Assembly (NCBI GenBank): GCA_003500135.1
Contig: DNTA01000097.1
Span: 1 to 14,276, forward strand
Length of the DNA stretch: 14,276 nucleotides
Direction: 5' to 3'
DNA from: Cytophagales bacterium
Lineage (GTDB): Bacteria > Bacteroidota > Bacteroidia > Cytophagales > Cyclobacteriaceae
Shown here: piece after piece, positions 1 through 8,769 of the stretch
Position numbering within the stretch: position 1 is the stretch's first letter
Layout of the letters: every line of letters starts with the position of its first letter
Notes under the pieces: generated by a model
The model's database searches: none
What the model was told of the DNA's origin: nothing
The model's input: the letters and a program-made list of their open reading frames with translations, nothing else
Made by a program: the position numbers and the translations under genes

Positions 1-1030
1 CAGTTTGGACTTGGAATAGAATACTAATGCATGATCCCGGTTTAACTAAAATGCCAGGCTTTGCTTCGATGTCCACAACGATATCTTCTTCATGGACATT
101 CTTCCCGTATGGATTATCTTTGGTTTCAGGTTTGACAGTCTGTCCACTCGAATTGGTCGGGATTGACGGTTTCGTCCTTCTGCCTGGAACATATTTGTAT
201 TTTCTTTTCTTACTGAATTTATACCCCTTATACATTTGATGCTTTTTTCTGCCGAATCATTTGCCAGCATTAGCTCATGGCTGTTTCCCAGAAAGCGATG
301 ATCAATGCGTGCGATGGGGAAATCATATGAATAGCCAAAAGAAAGGGTTTCATTAATGTTGATGATAATCAAATAGGCTATGGCGCCGTACCGGGCATGG
401 TAACCGAACCCTGCTTCACCGTATTCCTCATTGCCCGCCATTACCGTACTTTCGACTTATCACGGTAAAGTAGTTGAATATTAAGCGCTCACGATGGGTT
501 TTAAATACCACGCACCTCATTTATTGGTAAAAGTATAGGTCATGTAACTGTTAAATGACTGGTGATTCAGGAGTTCAATATTGCCAAATCTGTTTTCACG
601 GGTCAATCCTTTATGCAACATTTCAGGCATACCGATACCCAGTACAAAATTTCGGTTACGATACGATATTCCAAATGGAACATCAAACCAAAACGAGTTG
701 TCCATGCGATCTTGAGTGGCAATGTCATTCATAAGGTGAGTGGGTAGAGTGTCTGTATCTAACTGTTGATAAGCCAATACAGCAGATAAGCCAACAGGTA
801 TTTGCTGTTGTTTTGTTAATTGCAAAATATATGAAAGTCCTGATTTAATGAGGTATTCAGAATACAAGATTGCCGGTCATTATAAGCCTGTAAGCCAAAA
901 GAATGATCGTAATTTACGGGCTTATCGAAATAGAAAAGATAGGTCTCCGGCAACCCTTCGAAATTCATCCATTGTTTTTTGGCCAGAAATAGTATCTCAC
1001 CTCGATTTTTTATGCCGTAAAGAGGGGGGA
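1..1030 (-). pseudogene. PorP/SprF-family outer-membrane protein, decayed, partial at left edge
   Basis: The conceptual minus-strand product matches the PorP/SprF family, outer-membrane proteins associated with type IX secretion and gliding in Bacteroidota. Blocks seen in order are KKQWMNFEGLPETYLFYF (about 974-921), HSFGLQAYNDR (about 905-873), a YRNRNFVLGIGMPEML block (about 660-610), and GYSYDFP followed by NSHELML (about 340-265). The reading frame is broken. It shifts near 865-872, meets in-frame stops at 517-519 (TGA), 481-483 (TAA), 460-462 (TGA) and 457-459 (TAA), and shifts again at the six-A run (minus strand) at 243-248. Adding one A there restores a frame open to the window edge. 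The signal peptide is missing at the 5' end, where the gene abuts the fragment at 1032. Mixed stop types argue for a dead gene and against recoding. Family call is from motif memory; the exact left end lies outside the window. Confidence 0.8.
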
Positions 1031-1031
1031 G

Positions 1032-1424
1032 GCACCTGAAAATGACGTACTCCGGTTTTTTACCGGTCCCAATGAATCGCTGATGGAACGGTTTCAGGAA
1101 AAGTATCATACAACTCATTTTGTAAAGGTCTTTAGTTGTGTGGTCAGCGCTCATATGGTACATCCTGATCTCAAAGAAGGCAAGCCCAGCATGTTTATTG
1201 CCGGGAACAGCGACGAAGCGAAGGGAAAGGTGGCAGAAATTTTAAATGCCTTTAATTGGGATATTCAGGATATGGGTAAAGTGGAAGCTGCCAGGGCCAC
1301 TGAGCCACTTTGCATGCTGTGGTGCATCCCCGGATTTCTGAAAAATGAGTGGAATCACGCCTTCAGATTACTGGTAAAACAAGGGGCGCTGCGAATTCTT
1401 TTTTTCATTATTCATAAAAGATGA
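1032..1424 (+). pseudogene. NADPH-dependent F420 reductase-like protein, C-terminal fragment
   Basis: This is the C-terminal half of a COG2085-type dinucleotide-binding oxidoreductase (NADPH:F420 oxidoreductase-like). The frame reads through FFTGPNESLMERFQ, then FVKVFSCVVSAHMVHP, KPSMFIAGNSDEAK, a DMGKVEAARATEPL block and LWCIPGFLKNEWNHAFRLL, all typical of the family downstream of the Rossmann fold. The N-terminal GxGxxG nucleotide-binding part (roughly 100 residues) is absent. The first available ATG, at 1083, lies inside the conserved block, so a functional product is unlikely. Upstream the frame is open only to 993, and that part overlaps antisense PorP-like sequence. About 15 residues after HAFRLL look unrelated to the family's usual ending. 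The fragment and the PorP-like pseudogene point away from each other with both 5' ends missing, suggesting one deletion. Assignment is from recognised motifs. Confidence 0.72.
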
Positions 1425-1433
1425 ACAGGGCGC

Positions 1434-1447
1434 AAAAAACCTGAGGA
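1434..1447 (+). repeat. Short direct repeat, copy 1 (AAAAACCTGAGGA)
   Basis: The 13-nt word AAAAACCTGAGGA occurs here, ten bases after the stop of the F420-reductase-like fragment, and again at 1968-1980 just after the stop of the SnoaL-like gene. The two copies therefore bracket the SnoaL-like gene. They may be coincidental A-rich similarity or a trace of a short duplication. Confidence 0.4.
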
Positions 1448-1518
1448 TATACATATTTTTTTAGGGTAAATTTTCTAACTTTCCATCAGTAACAACACTC
1501 AATAAACATTTTTTAGAT

Positions 1519-1965
1519 ATGGATTCAACTGAGGATTTATTATTGAATGAAAAACTTGTTAAGGAGCTGGTTTTAACACTTTTTGTTGCTACTGACAACC
1601 GCGACTGGTCGGAAGTCCAAAGTTGCTTTCACAACAAAGTGACCTTTGATATGTCTTCTTTATCCGGCCAGCCTTCCCAACAACTGTCACCTTCTGAAAT
1701 CAGTAAAAATTGGGCGGCCGGTTTCGATGGTATTGACCATGTACATCACCAAATTGGTAATATCATCGTAAAACTAATGGAAGATGAAGCAAGTGTGACG
1801 TGTTATGGCACCACCACGCACGTGAAAGAATCGGCTAAAAAGGGCAATACCAGAAAATTTATTGGTTCTTATGAGTTTTTACTATCACGCCCTACGGATT
1901 TCTGGAAGATCTCGGCAATGCGGTACAATCATAAGTTTTTAGAAGGCAATGTCGAATTGGAATAA
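1519..1965 (+). CDS. SnoaL-like / NTF2-like superfamily protein
   Basis: An intact 148-aa protein of the size and texture of single-domain NTF2-like (SnoaL-type) cone-fold proteins. It has a helical N-terminus (about residues 9-25, LVKELVLTLFVATDNRDW), then the typical phrase SEVQSCFHNKVTFDMSS, a central helix carrying FDGIDHVHHQIGN, and alternating beta strands ending in WKISAMRYNHKFLEGN. Members of this fold bind small ligands or act as isomerases, hydrolases or dehydratases. No specific catalytic residues can be assigned here, so the substrate is unknown. The start is the first ATG in the frame, with an A/T-rich leader and no clear Shine-Dalgarno. The next gene, a short-chain dehydrogenase, begins 45 nt downstream on the same strand, so the two may be co-transcribed and act on related small molecules; that link is inference. 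Confidence 0.8.
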   Translation: MDSTEDLLLNEKLVKELVLTLFVATDNRDWSEVQSCFHNKVTFDMSSLSGQPSQQLSPSEISKNWAAGFDGIDHVHHQIGNIIVKLMEDEASVTCYGTTTHVKESAKKGNTRKFIGSYEFLLSRPTDFWKISAMRYNHKFLEGNVELE

Positions 1966-1967
1966 AC

Positions 1968-1980
1968 AAAAACCTGAGGA
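1968..1980 (+). repeat. Short direct repeat, copy 2 (AAAAACCTGAGGA)
   Basis: Second copy of the 13-nt word found at 1435-1447, two bases after the stop codon of the SnoaL-like gene. Downstream it runs into CCTGAGGAACAGG, which could form a weak 4-bp stem. No function is assigned. Confidence 0.4.
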
Positions 1981-2010
1981 ACAGGCTTGTGATGATGGGG
2001 AAAATGAATT

Positions 2011-2853
2011 ATGAAAAAAACAATCGCCATCACAGGAGCTACATCCGGAATAGGAAAGGCCACTGCCTGGCAACTGGCAGCAAAGGGTCATGAGCTTATT
2101 CTGATAGTTCGGAATCAGGAAAAAGGCAAGGAATTGATCAATAAATTGAAAAGTCGATTTCCAGGTAGCGACTTTTCATTATACATTGCCGACCTGGCGG
2201 ATATCAGTTCGGTCCGTCAGGCAGCAAAAGATATCAGCCAACATTTTGAAAGGCTTGACACACTGATCAACAACGCGGGAGGAATTTTAGCCAAATATGA
2301 TGAAGTAGACAGTGTTGAACGCACGATGGCAATTAATCATTTGGGCCATTTTGTTTTAACCCTCGGTTTATTGCCTTTGTTGAAAAACTCACAAGACGCC
2401 CGTATCGTCAATCTCAGTTCTGAAGCCCATCGTTTGGCTAAACCAAGATTGATCTTTAATTCTTCCCTTGGCCAATATGCCCCCATGACGGCGTATGGCA
2501 ATGCCAAACTGGCCAATATCTGGTTTACCAAAGCACTACATCAAAAATACGGTGATGATGGTATCAAGTCCAATGCGGTGCATCCCGGCGTGGTAACAAC
2601 TTCTTTTGGAAAAGGCTTTTCCCCTTTTTGGGATGTTCTGCTGAAAATCGCATCGCCATTCATGCGGTCACCACAAAAAGGCGCTGAAACGAGTGTTTTT
2701 TTAGCTTCTAACCCCAAGGCCAATGAATTTTCCGGTCAGTATTTTAAAGATCTAAGGTCCGTAATGCCCTCTGGTGCTGCCAGAAACCAGAAGTGGATAG
2801 ATCAATTATGGGAATGGAGTATTGAAAAGTCTGGTGCGGCTTTCGGAAACTGA
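2011..2853 (+). CDS. Short-chain dehydrogenase/reductase (retinol-dehydrogenase-like SDR)
   Basis: An intact 280-aa classical SDR, an NAD(P)(H)-dependent oxidoreductase. The cofactor motif TGATSGIG spans residues 8-15. NNAG is at 87-90, the structural Asn sits in MAINHLG (N109), the catalytic Ser is in the NLSSEAH strand (S136/S137), and YGNAK supplies Tyr162 and Lys166. HPG at 191-193 follows, as usual. Arg34 in the strand-2 end (LIVRN) suggests a preference for NADP(H), which is an inference. Overall it resembles the retinol dehydrogenase / WWOX-type SDRs that bacterial genomes carry with unknown substrates. The ATG at 2011 places the Gly-rich motif at its normal distance from the N-terminus. 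The substrate cannot be read from the sequence. The upstream SnoaL-like gene is probably in the same transcript. Confidence 0.92.
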   Translation: MKKTIAITGATSGIGKATAWQLAAKGHELILIVRNQEKGKELINKLKSRFPGSDFSLYIADLADISSVRQAAKDISQHFERLDTLINNAGGILAKYDEVDSVERTMAINHLGHFVLTLGLLPLLKNSQDARIVNLSSEAHRLAKPRLIFNSSLGQYAPMTAYGNAKLANIWFTKALHQKYGDDGIKSNAVHPGVVTTSFGKGFSPFWDVLLKIASPFMRSPQKGAETSVFLASNPKANEFSGQYFKDLRSVMPSGAARNQKWIDQLWEWSIEKSGAAFGN

Positions 2854-2901
2854 AGTTAATATTGAGAATTGAGTATGGAGTTTTTATCAGAAAATTAACT
2901 A

Positions 2902-2928
2902 TTTGGTAGTTTCGCATTATTTATTTTG
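2902..2928 (+). promoter_or_regulatory. Possible Bacteroidota-type promoter for RND operon
   Basis: TTTG at 2902-2905 is followed 16 nt later by TATTTTG at 2922-2928. This approximates the Bacteroidota -33 TTTG / -7 TAnnTTTG pattern, but with one base fewer in the -7 box and a short spacer. It lies about 40 nt before the ATG at 2969. The match is imperfect, so treat it as a candidate only. Confidence 0.3.
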
Positions 2929-2968
2929 CAATATTTAATTCTTCATAAAACCTTAATTGTTGTATAGA

Positions 2969-4117
2969 ATGACTTTAAAACTATCAACCGCAATTTTTCT
3001 CATTTTCTTGGTTTTCATTTCCGCATGTACGAATAAGAGAGCCCAGGAAATGCCCCCTCCCGAGCTCCCGGTTGTGGATGTTACCGTTAAAGATGTTCCA
3101 ATATACCAGGAATATGTCGGTCAGACCTATGGATACTATGATATAGCGATCCGTGCCAGGGTTGAAGGATTTCTTTTGGATAGGCACTTTAACGAAGGAA
3201 CAAAAGTTCAGAAAGGCCAATTATTATATACCATTGAATCAGAAACCTATGAGGCCAATACTGCTGCCAAAAGAAGCGAATTGGTACGGGCAAAAACCAA
3301 TCTGACCAAGGCTCAAAGTGATCTTAACCGTATCCGGCCGCTTGCTGAAAGGAATGCCGTTAGCCAAAGGGATCTCGATGCAGCAGTTGCGGCATTTGAA
3401 GCAGCTAAAGCTGAAGTGAATGCGGCCGAATCAGCCCTGGATGTCACTAAGGTCCAGTTGAGTTATACAAAAGTAAGGTCACCTATTGATGGTATTATAG
3501 GTATTACACAAGCAAAAGAAGGTGACTTCGTAGGTCGTGAGCCCAACCCTGTTGTATTGAATACCGTCTCCAAAATTGACACCATTGTTGTACGCTTTGC
3601 CATATCCGAATCGCAGTATTTGGAATTCAGAAGGTTTGAAGAAGAACTGGATAGTATTTCAAGACGATCAAGAGAAGATGTGACCAAGAAAAGACTGGAG
3701 TTAATACTTGCTGACAGGACAATACACCCGTATCGAGGTGCGATTGACTTTGCAGACCGCCAGGTAAACCCCAATACCGGAACCATCACACTTCAGGCCT
3801 CATTTCCAAATCCGGAGAGAGTGCTAAGGCCCGGACAGTTTGCAAGGGTAAAAGCCAAATTAATAGATGTCAAAGATGCCATACTGATTCCCCAAAGGTC
3901 CGTAAGAGAATTGCAGGGACAATTTTTTGTCATGAAAGTCGACGAGCAAAATAAAGTGAAGGTTGTTAATGTAGACCTGGGCAAGAAACTTGGTAATATG
4001 TGGCTGGTAAAAAGTGGTTTGCAAAAAGGAGACCGGATTGTACTGGAAGCCAGTCAGAATCTGCGTGAACAAACACAGATCAAGCCGATACAGCAGGAAT
4101 TTAAAATCATCATCTAA
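2969..4117 (+). CDS. RND efflux periplasmic adaptor (membrane-fusion protein), lipoprotein
   Basis: This is the adaptor subunit of a tripartite RND pump, linking the inner-membrane pump to the outer-membrane channel in the periplasm (AcrA/MexA family). I choose ATG 2969 (382 aa) over the in-frame TTG 2957, because it gives a clean lipoprotein signal peptide: Lys4, a hydrophobic run at 7-18, and lipobox ISAC with Cys20. The first lipoyl half-motif (RARVEGFLLDRHFNEGTKV) is at about 62-80, and an alanine-rich coiled-coil hairpin at about 95-160 includes RPLAERNAVSQRDLD. The second lipoyl half (LSYTKVRSPIDGIIG) is at about 164-178, then beta-barrel and membrane-proximal domains including NTGTITLQASFPNPERVLRPGQF. 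The length is normal. The pump gene starts 13 nt downstream, so they form an operon. Substrate range cannot be deduced. Confidence 0.95.
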   Translation: MTLKLSTAIFLIFLVFISACTNKRAQEMPPPELPVVDVTVKDVPIYQEYVGQTYGYYDIAIRARVEGFLLDRHFNEGTKVQKGQLLYTIESETYEANTAAKRSELVRAKTNLTKAQSDLNRIRPLAERNAVSQRDLDAAVAAFEAAKAEVNAAESALDVTKVQLSYTKVRSPIDGIIGITQAKEGDFVGREPNPVVLNTVSKIDTIVVRFAISESQYLEFRRFEEELDSISRRSREDVTKKRLELILADRTIHPYRGAIDFADRQVNPNTGTITLQASFPNPERVLRPGQFARVKAKLIDVKDAILIPQRSVRELQGQFFVMKVDEQNKVKVVNVDLGKKLGNMWLVKSGLQKGDRIVLEASQNLREQTQIKPIQQEFKIII

Positions 4118-4130
4118 AAGTATTTTTTAA

Positions 4131-7100
4131 ATGGGGAATTTCTTTGTCAGAAGACCTATTGTAGCCATAGTCATAGCTATTGTTACGGCAATTGTAGGCG
4201 TAGTGTCAATGTTGGGCTTGCCAATTGAACAATATCCCAATATTTCACCACCAATGGTACAGATCAGGGCCAATTATACAGGCGCCAATGCGCTTAGTGT
4301 TGAAAGCTCTGTTGCCACCCCACTTGAACAGCAAGTCAACGGAGTGGACAATATGATTTACATGAAGTCGACCAACTCCAATGATGGATCGCTTGCCTTG
4401 AATGTATCTTTCGATATTGGAACCGATGCAGACATGAACACGGTCTTCGCGCAAAACAGGGTTTCAGCCGCAACTGCCAAGCTTCCCGAAGAAGTGAAAA
4501 GACTTGGGGTCACCACCCAAAAATCCTTTGCCTTCCCTTTAATGCTGATCACCCTTACCTCAAAGGGGGATCGTTACGATCAGAATTTTCTAGGCAACTA
4601 TGCCACCATTAATATAAAAGACCTGATTGCCCGCACACCTGGTGTTGGGCGGGTTGATATATTGGGTGGAGCAGAGTACTCCATGCGAATTTGGGTTAAA
4701 CCCGACCGACTTGCTGTGTTGGGGCTTACTATTCCGGAAATAATGAACGCGGTGCGGGAACAAAATGTAATTGTTCCCGGAGGAAGCCTGGGCGCTGAAC
4801 CTGCACCGGAAGGAACTGAATTTACCTATACCGTTCGATTGCCTGATCGATTGCAGACGGAGGAAGAATTTGGGGAGATAGTAGTAAGGACCAATACTGA
4901 CGGTTCTCAGGTGAAGTTGAAAGATGTCGCCCGTGTACAATTGGGTGTGGAAAATTACAAGGCTTATACCAGGTTTCAGGAAGACACCATTAAATCAAAA
5001 CCTTCAGCGCTCCTGGCTGTATATCAAATGCCCGGTACCAATGCAGTGGAAACAGCAGAGGTAATAATCAATACCATGGAAGATCTGGAAAAAAACTTTC
5101 CGGAAGGTATGGGGTACTACGTATCACTCGATACCACCCAAAGTATCATGGCCGGTATAAATGAGATTGTGGAAACACTGATCATTGCCTTGATACTGGT
5201 AATCCTGGTTGTTTTCTTGTTCATTCAGGACTGGCGCGCAACACTCATTCCTACGCTTGCCATTCCGGTTTCATTGGTGGGTGCATTTATATTCTTTCCC
5301 TTACTGGGCTTTACCATCAACGTACTATCACTTCTTGGGCTCGTGCTTGCCATCGGAATTGTGGTTGATGATGCCATAGTGGTCGTAGAGGCAGTACAGG
5401 TAAATATGGAAAAAGGTATGGGCCCAAAAGAAGCGACCGATGCAGCCATGAAACAAGTAACCGCACCGGTTATCGCCACCACCCTGGTATTGATCGCCGT
5501 TTTTGCACCGGTTTCATTCATGGGAGGTATTACCGGGATATTATACCAACAATTTGCCATTACCATAGCAGTGTCCGTTGCCTTTTCATCGGTGAATGCA
5601 CTTACCCTGAGTCCTGCATTGTGTTCTTTGCTTTTAAAAAAGGATGGGGGCAAATATTCCGGGGTATTAGGCAAATTTTTTGGCCGGTTTAACAAAGCTT
5701 TTGATCGCTCTACAGATAAATATATGAGCATCAATAATGTTTTTACGCGAAAGATCACACGTGGAATAATTATTATCGGGATCCTTCTTATTGGAACCGG
5801 AGTAGTTGCCAAATTATTGCCAGGAGGATTTTTGCCTGAAGAAGACCAGGGTTACCTGCTTGTGAACGTACAACTTCCACCTGCTGCCTCATTGCAGCGA
5901 ACCGATGCCGTTATGAAAGACGTAGAAGGGGTGCTGAGAGATGTAAGGAGCGTTCAATATTCTTCCGTGGTTTCCGGTTTTAGTTTATTATCGGGAAGTT
6001 ATGCGACCAATACCGGCTTTGTATTTGTTGCCCTGAAAGACTGGGGTGAACGGGATAAAACAGCAGGAGAGATTGCGAATGAACTAAATGGGAGGCTTTG
6101 GCGAAGTATTAAAAATGCCACTGCTTTTTCTTTCGGGCCACCGGCGATCCCCGGCCTGGGAAATGGATCGGGTTTTTCCATGATGGTTCAGGATAAGTCA
6201 GGCGGGACGCCGGAATATCTATCGGAGTATACAAATAAATTGATCAGAGCGGCGATGGAACGACCTGAAATAGGCGCTGTATTCACGCCTTTTCAGCCGG
6301 TAGTGCCACAGCGATACCTCGATCTTGATCGTGAAAAGGCGCTCAAGGTAGGTGTAAACCTAAATGACCTTTATTCAACGGTCGGAGCCTTTCTGGGCGG
6401 CGCATACATCAACGATTTCAACCGGTTTGGCAGGTTGTATAAAGCATATATTCAGGCTGAAAATGAGTATCGTCAAAATGAAGACCAGGTCAGTTTGTTC
6501 TTCGTAAAAAATAAAAATGGGGATAATGTGCCATTAAATACACTAGTCGATATTAAACCTGTATCAGGCCCGGAGTTTACCATTCGGTATAATTTATTCC
6601 GCGCAGCCGAACTGACAGGTCAGCCTGCCCCGGGGTTTAGCTCTGCACAGGCAATGAAGGCCATGGAAGAGGTGGCAAGCAATGTATTACCTGCAAATAT
6701 GGGCTATGAATGGACCAATATGTCTTATCAGGAGAAAAAAGCTGAGGGATCGGCCGTTGTCATTTTTGCCTTTTCCCTGATTTTCGTATTTCTGATCCTT
6801 GCAGCGCAATACGAAAGCTGGTCTTTGCCTTTTAGTATTTTGTTGGGTACGCCATTCGCTCTTTTTGGGGCCTTATTGGGGCTTTATGTGGCACGCATGT
6901 TCAGCCCGAGCTTTGAAAACAACATATTTGCCCAGATATCTTTAGTGATGCTTATTGCCATGGCCGCTAAAAATGCGATTCTGATCATTGAGTTTGCCAA
7001 TATCAAATTCAATGAGGGCCTTTCTTTGATGGAAGCAGCGCTGGAATCTGCCAGACTTCGTTTCCGCCCTATTCTTATGACCGTGTTTTCATTCATTTTG

Positions 7101-7307
7101 GGAATTTTTCCACTGGTATTGGCCTCAGGTGCCGGCGCTGAGGCAAGGGTGGTCATGGGGATGGCGCTTCTATGGGGAATAACCCTTGCAACAGCATTGG
7201 GGATTTTCTTTTACCCTATGTTATTCGTTTTCATAGGTAAGATTGCCCGGTATGAGCAAAAACGCGATAAAGAGATTTTAAGCCAGCAGAACCAAAACAA
7301 ATCATGA
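4131..7307 (+). CDS. RND multidrug efflux pump, HAE1 (AcrB/MexB-like) family
   Basis: The inner-membrane proton-driven pump of the tripartite exporter, 1058 aa, full length for the HAE1 family. The N-terminus (FFVRRPIVAIVIAIVTAIVG) is the usual first membrane helix, followed by the porter-domain opening LPIEQYPNISPPMVQIRANY. TM4 carries the proton-relay pair Asp413-Asp414 in IGIVVDDAIVVVEAV, and TM10 carries Lys947 in MAAKNAILIIEFA; these correspond to AcrB D407/D408 and K940, so the proton pathway is complete. Two copies of the TM-bundle plus large periplasmic loop layout are visible. The stop overlaps the start of the outer-membrane factor gene by 4 nt (ATGA), indicating translational coupling. 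HAE1 pumps export amphiphilic drugs, dyes and detergents; the actual substrates here are unknown. No local repressor gene is adjacent. Confidence 0.97.
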   Translation: MGNFFVRRPIVAIVIAIVTAIVGVVSMLGLPIEQYPNISPPMVQIRANYTGANALSVESSVATPLEQQVNGVDNMIYMKSTNSNDGSLALNVSFDIGTDADMNTVFAQNRVSAATAKLPEEVKRLGVTTQKSFAFPLMLITLTSKGDRYDQNFLGNYATINIKDLIARTPGVGRVDILGGAEYSMRIWVKPDRLAVLGLTIPEIMNAVREQNVIVPGGSLGAEPAPEGTEFTYTVRLPDRLQTEEEFGEIVVRTNTDGSQVKLKDVARVQLGVENYKAYTRFQEDTIKSKPSALLAVYQMPGTNAVETAEVIINTMEDLEKNFPEGMGYYVSLDTTQSIMAGINEIVETLIIALILVILVVFLFIQDWRATLIPTLAIPVSLVGAFIFFPLLGFTINVLSLLGLVLAIGIVVDDAIVVVEAVQVNMEKGMGPKEATDAAMKQVTAPVIATTLVLIAVFAPVSFMGGITGILYQQFAITIAVSVAFSSVNALTLSPALCSLLLKKDGGKYSGVLGKFFGRFNKAFDRSTDKYMSINNVFTRKITRGIIIIGILLIGTGVVAKLLPGGFLPEEDQGYLLVNVQLPPAASLQRTDAVMKDVEGVLRDVRSVQYSSVVSGFSLLSGSYATNTGFVFVALKDWGERDKTAGEIANELNGRLWRSIKNATAFSFGPPAIPGLGNGSGFSMMVQDKSGGTPEYLSEYTNKLIRAAMERPEIGAVFTPFQPVVPQRYLDLDREKALKVGVNLNDLYSTVGAFLGGAYINDFNRFGRLYKAYIQAENEYRQNEDQVSLFFVKNKNGDNVPLNTLVDIKPVSGPEFTIRYNLFRAAELTGQPAPGFSSAQAMKAMEEVASNVLPANMGYEWTNMSYQEKKAEGSAVVIFAFSLIFVFLILAAQYESWSLPFSILLGTPFALFGALLGLYVARMFSPSFENNIFAQISLVMLIAMAAKNAILIIEFANIKFNEGLSLMEAALESARLRFRPILMTVFSFILGIFPLVLASGAGAEARVVMGMALLWGITLATALGIFFYPMLFVFIGKIARYEQKRDKEILSQQNQNKS

Positions 7308-8731
7308 AGTTTGTAAATTCATTCGCCACCTTTGTGCTTTTCATTATTTTTTTGATGGGTTGTGCCGTTGGTCCCAACTACCAAAAACCGGAATACGATT
7401 TACCCGAAACATATGAGAATAATTTCGGTTCAAACGATTCTCTGGTGAACCTGCAGTGGTGGACCATTTTTGAAGATACAGTTTTATATCAGTTGATCAA
7501 TTATGCATTGGAAAATAACCAATCAGCTTTAATTGCCGCTCAAAGAGTGGAAGAAGCACGTAATGTACTAGGTTTTACCAGAGCTGATATTTACCCGCAA
7601 CTGGATATTCAGGGCAATTACAATTACAGAAATCAATTTATCCCGGGCGTGGGCGAAACTTCAGATGACAACCTGCATGTTTTCCAGGCTACTCTTCCTT
7701 TTAGCTGGGAGATAGATTTCTGGGGTAAATTCCGCCGTGCCAACGAGGCGGCCAGAGCAGAATTGGTGAGTTCGGAATTTGGGTACAGAGCGGTCATGAT
7801 TTCCTTAATATCCGAAGTAGCCACGACCTATTTTACATTGTTGGATTATCGAAAAAGACTGGAAATTGCCAATGACACCTGGGAATCGAGAAAGGAGTCG
7901 GTCAGGATCATCCAGGATCGCTTTGATGAAGGCTATGTTCCAGAGATTGATTTGAATCAGGCACAAATTCAAGAGGCAATTGCCCTGGCGGCTATCCCTT
8001 CTTTCGAACGATTTGTGAGAACTACCGAAAACGCACTTAATTTATTATTGGGTCGATATTCAGAGCCCATACCGGCAAACTCAACATTGTATGAACAAAA
8101 CATACCCGATTCCATTCCGGTGGGTTTTCCGGCACAATTGATCACGCGACGACCCGATGTTTTGCAGGCAGAGTATGCCCTGGTGGCGCAAAATGCCCGG
8201 ATTGGTGTGGCACAGGGGCAACGTTTTCCGGCAATAAGCCTGACCGGATTGATAGGTGTCAGTGGTGCAGGGACATCATTTACTACCGGAGATATGATCT
8301 GGTCCGTTGGAGGATCACTTTTAGGGCCTGTATTCAATTTTGGTAAAAACCTGAGAAGGGTAGATATAGAGCGGGCACGTTTCCAACAAAGCTTTTTGAG
8401 TTATGAACTGGCTGTACTGACAGCAGTAAACGAAGTGGAGAATGCATTGATAGGAATTGAAACTTATCAGGATGAGTTCGAAGCGGCAAATTACCGGGTA
8501 AGAGCTGCAAGAAATGCCAACACTTTGTCACAATCAAGATATGATGGAGGAGTGACGAGCTACCTTGAAGTGTTGGAATCGGATCGTTCAAAGTTTGATG
8601 CCGAGCTTTTTGCCTCACAGACCTTAAGGGCCTATTTAGTTTCGTATGTCGATATATATAAAGCGCTTGGTGGTGGATGGCTAAATGAAGAAGAAGCCCA
8701 GGGAGTTGTAGAAGCGGCAAATGAGGAGTAA
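7304..8731 (+). CDS. RND outer-membrane factor, NodT/OprM-type lipoprotein
   Basis: The outer-membrane channel of the pump, 475 aa, a usual length. The N-terminus is a lipoprotein signal with lipobox LMGC (Cys20), followed by the family hallmark CAVGPNYQKP. The QWW motif (about 51-53) and the helix-rich OEP repeats follow: ALENNQSALIAAQRVEEARN (about 68-87), the RFPAISLTG and GPVFNFGKNLRRVD segments, and a second helical barrel region ending in SRYDGGVTSYLEVLESDR. The trimer would form a beta barrel in the outer membrane with an alpha-helical tunnel reaching to the adaptor. Its ATG overlaps the pump stop codon, making it the third gene of the operon. No strong intrinsic terminator is seen in the 70 nt after it, so read-through into the oxygenase gene is possible. 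Confidence 0.95.
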   Translation: MKFVNSFATFVLFIIFLMGCAVGPNYQKPEYDLPETYENNFGSNDSLVNLQWWTIFEDTVLYQLINYALENNQSALIAAQRVEEARNVLGFTRADIYPQLDIQGNYNYRNQFIPGVGETSDDNLHVFQATLPFSWEIDFWGKFRRANEAARAELVSSEFGYRAVMISLISEVATTYFTLLDYRKRLEIANDTWESRKESVRIIQDRFDEGYVPEIDLNQAQIQEAIALAAIPSFERFVRTTENALNLLLGRYSEPIPANSTLYEQNIPDSIPVGFPAQLITRRPDVLQAEYALVAQNARIGVAQGQRFPAISLTGLIGVSGAGTSFTTGDMIWSVGGSLLGPVFNFGKNLRRVDIERARFQQSFLSYELAVLTAVNEVENALIGIETYQDEFEAANYRVRAARNANTLSQSRYDGGVTSYLEVLESDRSKFDAELFASQTLRAYLVSYVDIYKALGGGWLNEEEAQGVVEAANEE

Positions 8732-8769
8732 TTCAAAGTAGCTTTTTAATCATTTAAAGATAGGAAATA

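Noticed and set aside
457..519. In-frame TGA/TAA codons in the PorP-like gene as possible stop-codon recoding
   Set aside because: Different stop types occur within 63 nt, together with frameshifts and a missing 5' end, and the neighbouring intact genes use the same codons to terminate.
2957..2971. TTG 2957 as the start of the RND adaptor
   Set aside because: The in-frame ATG 2969 gives a standard lipoprotein signal peptide with Cys20; the extra four residues add nothing.
5225..5812. Long antisense open frame (195 codons) opposite the RND pump
   Set aside because: Shadow of the pump coding frame; the low-complexity translation has no recognisable domain.
8735..8752. AAAG-TAG-CTTTTT as a terminator after the RND operon
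   Set aside because: The stem is only 4 bp of mostly A-T pairs, too weak to call.
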